Below the pieces are notes generated by a model. That model ran no database searches and was not told where the DNA came from. It saw only the letters and a program-made list of their open reading frames with translations. The position numbers were made by a program, and so were the translations under genes. From NCBI GenBank assembly GCA_024138015.1, contig JAMXBB010000003.1, positions 33,622,796 through 33,686,795 of the forward strand: a stretch of DNA of 64,000 bases, written 5' to 3'. Shown here piece by piece: positions 57,301-64,000 of this stretch; the first letter of the stretch is position 1, and every line of letters begins with the position of its first letter. Source of the DNA: Lumnitzera littorea (lineage: Eukaryota; Streptophyta; Magnoliopsida; Myrtales; Combretaceae).

Positions 57301-59950
57301 TAGAAATGAAGGAATGAGATGAGTTTCCCTAGGAAATTAACGGGTTGTTAGATGACTATACCAACTTATTCCCAAAACAGTTACTTGAGGGGTTGCCCCC
57401 AACTCGAGGCATAGAGTACTGCATTGACTTAGTACCTGGTGCTGCACTATCGAATAAGTCAGCTTATCGGATGAATCCTAAGTAGGCTTCTGAACCCCAA
57501 CGTTAAGTCAATAGGTTGCTAGAGAGGGGTTATGTAAGAGAAAGTCTCAACCCTTGTGCCGTGCCGTGCCGTGCCTATACTTCTAGTATCGAATAAGGAT
57601 AAAACCTAGCAGATGCATGTTGATAGTCAAGTCGTGAACAAAATCACGATCAAATACAGGTATTCGATCCTAAGGCTAGAAGACATGTTGGACGAACTGA
57701 GTGGAGCCAAGATTTTCAACAAGATTGATCTTAAGTCTTGTTACCATCAAATCCACATGATGTTAAGAGATGAGTGGAAGACTGCATTTAGGACTTGACA
57801 TGGACTTTACGAGTAGATGGTCATGCCCTTCGACTTGTCTAATGCCTCGAACACTTTCATGAGACTTATGAACCATGTGTTGAGACATCTCATCGGGAAG
57901 TGTGTCATAATGTACTTTGATAACATCCTGGTCTATAATACCGACATGCCGAGTTACTATGAACATCTCAAAGTAGTCTTGGACATCCTTCGTACCGTGA
58001 GACTATTCGGCAACTTAAAGAAATGTTACTTCTACTAGGAGGAAGTGGTATTCTTAGAGTATGTAGCTAGCAGAGTAAGCTTACAAGTTGATGATGAGAA
58101 GATCAAAGCAATTGTCAAGTGGCCAACTCCTATTACTTGTGCTGACGTAAGAAGTTTCCATGGACTGGCTTTATTTTATAGAAGGTTTATCAAGAACTTT
58201 AGCACCATCACCACGCCACTTACCAAACTAATAGAGAAGAACACCGACTTTCGATGGGGAGAATAGGAGGAGAGGAGCTTTGCCGACATAGAAGAAAGAT
58301 TGACCTCTACCCTGGTGTTAGTATTACTCGACTTCGAAAAAATTATTAAGATAGAGGGTGACGCATCAGGTGTTGGAATAGGCGCTATCCTGATGCAGGA
58401 AGGTGGACCAATTACCTTCCATAGTGAGAAGCTTCAAAGACCACAACTGAACTACTTCGTATATGACAAGAAACTTTTGGCACTGATCTGAGCAGTATAA
58501 GTGTGGCAGTATTACTTACTACCAAGAGAATTTGTCATATATACTGACCATGAATCGTTGAGGTACCTCCAAAGTTAGACTAAATTGTCGAAGTAGCAGG
58601 CGAGGTAGGCTGAATTCCTTGAAGGGCTCAATTTTGTGATAAAGTACAAGCAAGGAAAGAGCGACATAGTTGCAGATGCTCTTTCGAGGAGGCATGCACT
58701 CTTATCAGAACTATAGACCAAGTTGTTTTAGTTTGCGAGTATAAAAGAATAGTACTTCGAGGATCCACACTTTGGACCAATAATTTCGTGATGCGTAGAT
58801 GGGAGGATAATGGACAAGTATTATGTGGAGGATGGCTATCTGTTCCAAGAAAGGAGACTGTGCGTACCAACTTGTTCCCTACGGGAATTATTAATTAGAG
58901 AAGCCTACAGTGGAGGGCTCTCCAGACACTTTGGAGAAAGGAGTACCTGTGAACTATTGAATGGATGATTCTTTTGGCTAAAAATGCAAGGAGATGTGCA
59001 TTGAGTTGTGGAAAGCTGTGCAGTGTGCAAAAAGGCTAAGTGTTGAGCCGAACAAGGAAAAGTAATGCCCTTACCTGTTTTGACGAAACAGTAGATTGAA
59101 CTGATTATGGACTTTGTTCTTGGATTACCACAAACTGCTTGAAGCAAAGATTTTGTAATGGTCGTCGTAGGTCAGTTCAGTAAGATGGCATAATTCGTGC
59201 CTTGCACCAAAACTAACGACGCTTCAACTATTGCTTCTCTTTTCTTATAGGAGATTGTGTGGATACATGGCCTGCTGAGGAGTGTAGTCTCCAACAAGGA
59301 CCCAAAGTTCTTGAGTCATTTCTAAAGGACCCTGTGGCATCGACTAGGAACCAAATTACTCTTCAGTATCTCATGTCACCCTTAAATTGACAGCTAAACA
59401 AAGGTAGTTAATCATACTTTGGGGTCATTGCTTCGAGCTGCAGTAGGTAAGAACTTAGCTGATTGGGACGTCTACCTACTAGTGCTTGAATTCGCCCATA
59501 ACCAGACTATACATGATACCACTAAGCAAACTCCCTTTAAGGTGGTCTATGGATTCAATCCTGAGTTGCCCTTCGACTATGTCTTTATGCCAGCACTTGT
59601 GCAAGAGGACCCTGACACCTTAGCTAGAGCATAATCTCTTCAACATATCTATGATAAGGTCACTTGGCTTATTGACTAAGCTGCTAGAAGAATGTGAGAA
59701 ATGACTAAGGGTAGGTTGGCCAAACAATTACATTTGGGAGACTTGGTATGGCTACACCTCAGTAAGGAAAGATTCCTAAATAAGAGGAAGAACAAATTAT
59801 CTACAAGAGCAGAAGGGCCTTTTAGAATCCTCTAGAAAATCAATGATAATGCCTACAGGTTGGAATTGCCTGAGGACTATGGGATTTTCAACACCTTCAA
59901 CATTGTCGATCTCAGTCTATATCACCTTGATGGAGAACTGAGCAAACACC
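57301..59950 (+). pseudogene. Gypsy-2 pol: reverse transcriptase, RNase H, integrase
   Basis: Reverse transcriptase (57340-58040): NLFPKQLLEGLPPTRGIEY, ILRLEDMLDELSGAKIFNKI, DLKSCYHQIHM, MVMPFDLSN, and MYFDNILVYN, in which the catalytic box YFDD is YFDN (57913-57924). RNase H (58060-58700): EKIKAIVKWPTP, ADVRSFHGLALFYRRFIKNF, IEGDASGVGIGAILMQEGGP with a catalytic Asp kept, YDKKLLALI and a frameshifted end. Integrase (58950-59640): the zinc finger is badly worn; the core region reads across stops; LEFAHNQTIHDTTKQTPFKV and VYGFNPELPFD (59480-59580) are clear. The C-terminal domain (59700-59940) has LGDLVWLHLSKERF and YRLELPEDYG. In one long open stretch (57613-57798) no stop occurs for 61 codons. 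It would copy and integrate the element if intact. Confidence 0.87.
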
Positions 59951-59990
59951 ATTCGGATTTGATCTTAAATCCAAAACAACTTGGAGGGAG

Positions 59991-60842
59991 TGATAGGAAT
60001 TAAGCTATGAGACCTTTGACCTACAGCTGAGCCCCAAGACTAAAGGGATTGAAACGATGAATCCTTATGTTCTAACCACCCTTGCCAAGGCCAATTACAT
60101 CCTTATCAAGTCACCTTTTATGCTGTGCCGTATGACCGCCCTTTATTCTGTGTTATGTTGAGTTGATGATTACTTTAATGTTAAGCTGACCAATTACTCG
60201 GTATCATCCTTCCCAAGAAGTCGAGAGATAGAGAATCCTGATTGATTAGGCCATCCCTACTTGAATAAGCCCACTTATCCGTGCTTTTTGTCCGCATCCC
60301 CTAAGAACCTCACCAATGCAGCATCGCCACATATAAAGTGTCGTATGGAGCATCTATAGCACCAATGATTGTTTTCCTTGTATATTCATTTTTTCCATCT
60401 TGTATCATGAACATTGCCTTTTTAGGAAATGTCCTTATTATCTTATCCCTTTTGGGCAAGTTGCCTTAACTTATGGTATAAATACCCTTATACTTATAGT
60501 TGTAACTGATCAGATTACCTTTAATACACTTGAGTACTTTCTTCCTTGTATAAACACTATTTGTTTACTCTCGACATCACTCTTATCCTTTCCATCAAGC
60601 AAGGTTAGGTGGTGAATGACCTTTTTGGACCAATTCGTACGTTATATCAAATTATGCTGTGAGTCCTCGGAAGTTCTATTAGTGTGTCATATCCTCTGGA
60701 GCTATTCGTGGGTTTTGCTTACTATTTCATTTGTCTTTGTCACTCTTTTGTACTTTTCCTCATTAACCTTTTTTCAAGCTTTTTGCAAGCTCGGACTCAT
60801 CCAGCGACTGGCCTTATTTGTTCTTGGTTACCATTTGCAACA
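59991..60842 (+). repeat. Gypsy-2 3' LTR
   Basis: It starts TGATAGGAATTAAGC after the polypurine tract and ends about TTTGCAACA. It matches the 5' LTR throughout and has the same TATA box. Confidence 0.85.
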
Positions 60843-61199
60843 CTGTAGACTTGCAACAACCTTTAAATCTTTTATTTTTGTTAATTTTTCTTTGTAATTT
60901 TAGGTATACTCTTATAAATAGATACTTAAACCAAAGGTTTAAGGAGAAACCCTTCAGTACAAGATTTAGTAGGGTAAACAATTAGAAGGGGGCTTCTCTA
61001 TTCTTTTATTTTATTTTATTATTATGTCTTTATTTTTTTTCTTTTATTTCATTGTTATGTCTTCATTTTGAATTTCATGGTAAATCGTTGTTCAACCTTA
61101 TGTCTTAGATTTTCTAATTATTCTATCATATCTGTAATATTTCTTAAGTTATTTTTGGTATTTTTTTTCTTTATATTACTTCTAATTTCTGAATTCTTT

Positions 61200-62600
61200 T
61201 CAATTTATAACCAAGAATAGCAATAGCAATCTTGTCAAATGTGCACTAGAGATTGAAAGACCTTCACATTATCTTCGTAGGAGAGTTCATGAAGTTGTGG
61301 ATTTGATTAAGCGAGGTTCACCACTCAAATTAAAGAAAGAGTCAAAGGATTCAAAAAGTGAGCAAGAAATTGAGATTGAAAATATGAACAACAACAATGA
61401 TGAAGCAAACAAAACCCATGGAATTTGTTAAACCCATGATGACTAAAGTTGAGTCCAGCATTGTAAGGCCACCAGTCTAAGCAACAAATTTTCAAATTCA
61501 GCTTAATGTCATCCAAATGGTCCAACAATTCCTCTAATTTCATAGATTAGCTGATGAGGACCCTAACAATCACATCTCAAATTTTCTAAAGATTCGCAAT
61601 ACATTTAAGATCAATGGTACCTCAAACAAACAATGCAATAAGATTAAGGTTATTTCTAATCTCCCTGCAAGTTAAGGCCAAATAGTGGCTGAATTCTTTA
61701 CTTAGAGGTTCCATTACAATTTAGGACTCTTTAGCAGAAAAATTTTTAGGAAAATATTTCTCGCTTGCTAAGATGGCAAAAATTGGAAATAATATTTCTG
61801 TTTTTGTTCAACTTAATTATGAGACCCTCCATGAGACATGGGGAGAGATTCAAAAAGTTATTGAGGAGGTGTTTGCACCACAGACTACCTCAGCAGATGC
61901 AAATTCGGATACTTAATTATTCTATGCAACAAATGCTCAATGTTGTAACTAGAGTCACTATGAGTGCTAAGACATCACATGTTGCCCAAAAGCTAATTGA
62001 GTGCATGGTGATGAATAATTTACAGTAGAATAATGTGAGATCTAAAGTGAAGGCATCTAGAAAATATGAAGTTGATTTTATGACTACATTGATTGCTCAG
62101 GTTGAGAATCTAAGTAAAAAGATTGATGGACTAATGAAACGAGTTAATTTAGCTTAGGATGAAATTTTAGCTAAAACTGAAGATGTGAATTTTATTGTTA
62201 ACCATTCTATGAACAATCCCTTCAACAATACTTACAATCCATGTTGGAGATATCATTCCAAATTCTCTTAGGGAGGCTAATTGTAATAGCAAAATTAGAA
62301 TGCACAATAGTATAATAGGCCCCCTAATGTTAAGGAATTGTTAAATCAACTCATCCAAAGTTTCGACGCATGTTTTCAAGCCAATAAAGCTGTAATAAGA
62401 AACAAGAAAGCCTCATTAAGAAACTTAGAGCACCAGTTGGGACAATATAATTATTAAAAGACCATAAGGAAGTTTGCTTAGAAACACTGAGCTAAATCCC
62501 AAATTGGTAGTTTTAGAACCAAACTAAGGAAAGAAAAGTTAACCATCGAGCTAACAGCATAAAACAATAGCACTTCTTAGGTGGCAGTCCAAGTTTGATC
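61200..62600 (+). pseudogene. Athila-like gag remnant
   Basis: Motifs follow the order of Athila-group gag: a leader region (61205-61430), then PSYFQIQLNVIQMVQQF-like text at about 61480-61540, ADEDPNNHISNFLKI with a NTFKINGTS segment (61548-61625), and a frameshifted middle. Near 61800-61900 come NYETLHETWGEIQK with FKKLLRRCLHHRLPQQMQIR in another frame, SAKTSHVAQKLIECMVMNN (61965-62020) and QVENLSKKID (62098-62130). A tail at 62205-62290 has NNPFNNTYNPCW, and a late segment at 62370-62460 has CFQANKAV and LEHQLGQYNY. In Athila this protein is followed by pol. Here the text runs within about 130 bases into GGCAGTCCAAGTTTGATC, which normally follows pol, so pol is missing. Gag packages the element RNA. 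It is dead here. Confidence 0.75.
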
Positions 62601-63350
62601 TATTTTATTTTCATATTCAGTTCATTCATTTTGTTTATTTTGTGTTGTGTTAATAATTCAGTTCAAGTATCAAAGTTCTATGTTAGTATTGTCTCCTTTG
62701 AAAAAATTTTCATTAAAATTAGTTATTGAATTTTGTTTATGCAACATTAATAAGTGAAGTCGTCATCCAATCTGATTGTTATTTATCCTATTTATCTGCT
62801 TCAATTCATGCTAATTTTGAGTATTTCAAATAATTTTAGGAACCGAGTCAAAGGAAATCAAAGTAGCATTGAATTCACAAAATTACAAGAAGAACACTAC
62901 CAAAGTCCACAATTGTGGATTTGGAACGTAATCCTTTCGAAATTAATTTCGAGAGAAAAGTGGGAAATTTTTGGACGAGTGATCCATAACTAGGACTACG
63001 CGCATGATCCTTGACCGTTAACATGCCATGGTTTGCGATACTAATGGAAAGGGGAGGACCACAATCATACTCTATGGCCTTGATCTTTGCCCTTGATCTC
63101 CTTTAAATTTAAACATAATGGGTATCTCCTTTCCTTTTCATTAACTCATACACTCACTCTCTCTAAAACACATTTTTCTCTCAATTTCCTCTTTACACCC
63201 ATACCCAAATCTCACAGAACTTCACAATCTAACTACTTACGCTACGAATCTAAGTTATGTACATCATCTTTATTTATTTGTATTCTTAGATTTGTTGCTA
63301 TTGTGCATAAAAATTAGATTTTTAATTAGGGTTTCATGAAGAACAATTTA
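62601..63350 (+). other. Athila-like 3' spacer
   Basis: No gene. T-rich DNA, then a mixed stretch (62860-63090) with TGATCCATAACTAGGAC, then a pyrimidine-rich leader-like stretch with CACTCTCTCTAAAAC at 63150-63170. It resembles the non-coding region that follows pol in Athila-group elements. LTR boundaries were not found, and it may continue beyond 63350. Confidence 0.45.
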
Positions 63351-64000
63351 ACTTGCATGTATAGAAATCTTGATTTATAAGAGTAATTTAGGATAGATAA
63401 TGTGATGAAACATGTTGTCTACTCATTGTTTTCTAGAAATTGCTTGAAAAATGCATGTTTGTTAAGGATTGAAGTCATGAGAATGTGAGGGTTATTTTCC
63501 ATGTTGAAGCAAAGTGAAAGCAAATAATGGAACCCATGACCTTGATATTGTGATTAGCATATGATTTGTACAATTCATGTTAGAAACAAGGAAAACTTGT
63601 TGTGAATTGAATTTTTATGTAATTCGAGCAATTCTTAGAGTTCATGAACTTGCAATATCCATTGAATTGTTCAACATGTTAAAATTTATGATTTGCAATA
63701 TGGAATTTGCCATTACAAATGCACATGAAAATAAGATTGTAAGAAATTGTGACAAGTTTGATTTGTATGTTGAATGCCAATGTTCTTGTAAGTAGAGATT
63801 ATATATGAAAATAGGATTTAATCTTGAATTAATCCTATAATTTCATTAATCCATCATTTTAAAAAAATAATCATTTCATTAGACACTCTTTTGCTAATTG
63901 AAAGATCTCCTATGTTGCTTAATTGAATAAATTAGTAATAAACTAGGAATGATTCTTGAATTAGCCATTATTTCTATAAGATGAATTTGTTCTTTCTAGT
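63351..64000. other. AT-rich DNA, nothing recognised
   Basis: A 72-codon open frame at 63577-63795 matches no family I know and is likely chance. The stretch could be LTR of the neighbouring Athila-like element running out of the window, but no matching copy is visible inside it. Confidence 0.4.

Larger units (their letters stand above)
55874..60842 (+). mobile_element. Gypsy-2: Ty3/gypsy element with most of gag lost, about 5 kb
   Basis: LTRs of about 853 bases (55874-56727 and 59991-60842) flank a gypsy pol, with order reverse transcriptase, RNase H, integrase. It is related to gypsy-1 in LTR start (TGATAGGAATT at the 3' copy), LTR length and pol wording. Between the primer site near 56731 and reverse transcriptase near 57320 only a fragment of gag and protease is left. 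A polypurine tract TTGGAGGGAG (59981-59990) precedes the 3' LTR. LTR right edges are approximate and no target duplication was found. It begins only eight bases after the Cassandra duplication. Confidence 0.86.

Noticed and set aside
1..64000. CRISPR arrays, operons, bacterial-type promoters or tRNA genes
   Set aside because: No evenly spaced direct repeats, no gene clusters and no cloverleaf tRNA were seen; tRNA-like boxes occur only in SINEs and primer sites.

Overview
The window reads as intergenic nuclear DNA of a flowering plant, probably a eudicot or another non-grass, because the sequence is very AT-rich. The evidence is Ty1/copia and Ty3/gypsy LTR retrotransposons with plant-type domains, an Athila-type gag, a Cassandra element carrying 5S rRNA sequence, an L1-type LINE with an RNase H domain, tRNA-derived SINEs, and MULE and hAT MITEs. 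The species cannot be told from this. No intact protein-coding gene was found, and every coding region seen is broken by stops, frameshifts or deletions.

Layout. 1-4.7 kb: AT-rich spacer with one fragment of a host gene, three exons of a glucose-6-phosphate 1-epimerase-like gene on the minus strand with splice sites still visible (1020-1447). 4.7-15.8 kb: an old copia element (copia-1) with both LTRs. Its gag is split by a 2.6-kb solo LTR (6142-8736), its pol by a MULE MITE (10123-10549), and its 3' LTR by a hAT MITE (15250-15474). 15.8-18 kb: spacer. 18-25.2 kb: an LTR-like block with tandem repeats, then a dispersed repeat (here repeat C) that took a 3.4-kb solo LTR (20979-24398). 25.25-41.28 kb: a second copia (copia-2), itself inserted in repeat C. 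It carries a gypsy solo LTR (26636-27497), a 3.1-kb solo LTR (27646-30768), a hAT MITE (31750-32135) and a complete 6.55-kb gypsy element, gypsy-1 (33521-40073). Most of these insertions keep recognisable target-site duplications, so the layers can be peeled back. 41.7-46.9 kb: another long LTR-like block holding a 1.66-kb solo LTR, probably minus strand. 47.4-50.1 kb: a SINE, a decayed LINE and a second SINE. 52.7-54.6 kb: a second copy of repeat C, which serves as a natural empty site for two of the insertions. 55.3-55.9 kb: a Cassandra TRIM. 55.9-60.8 kb: gypsy-2, with LTRs and pol but most of gag lost. 60.8-63.3 kb: an Athila-like gag and spacer with pol missing. 63.35-64 kb: nothing recognised.

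Nothing here works together as a pathway. The window is a record of repeated insertion, LTR-LTR recombination to solo LTRs, and mutation. Many stops fit C-to-T change at CAG or CGA codons, and four active-site Asp-to-Asn changes each need only one G-to-A step, as expected of long-methylated plant transposons. Element names rest on motif recognition without a database search. Lineage names (Tekay-like, Tat-like, Reina-like, Athila-like) are inferences.
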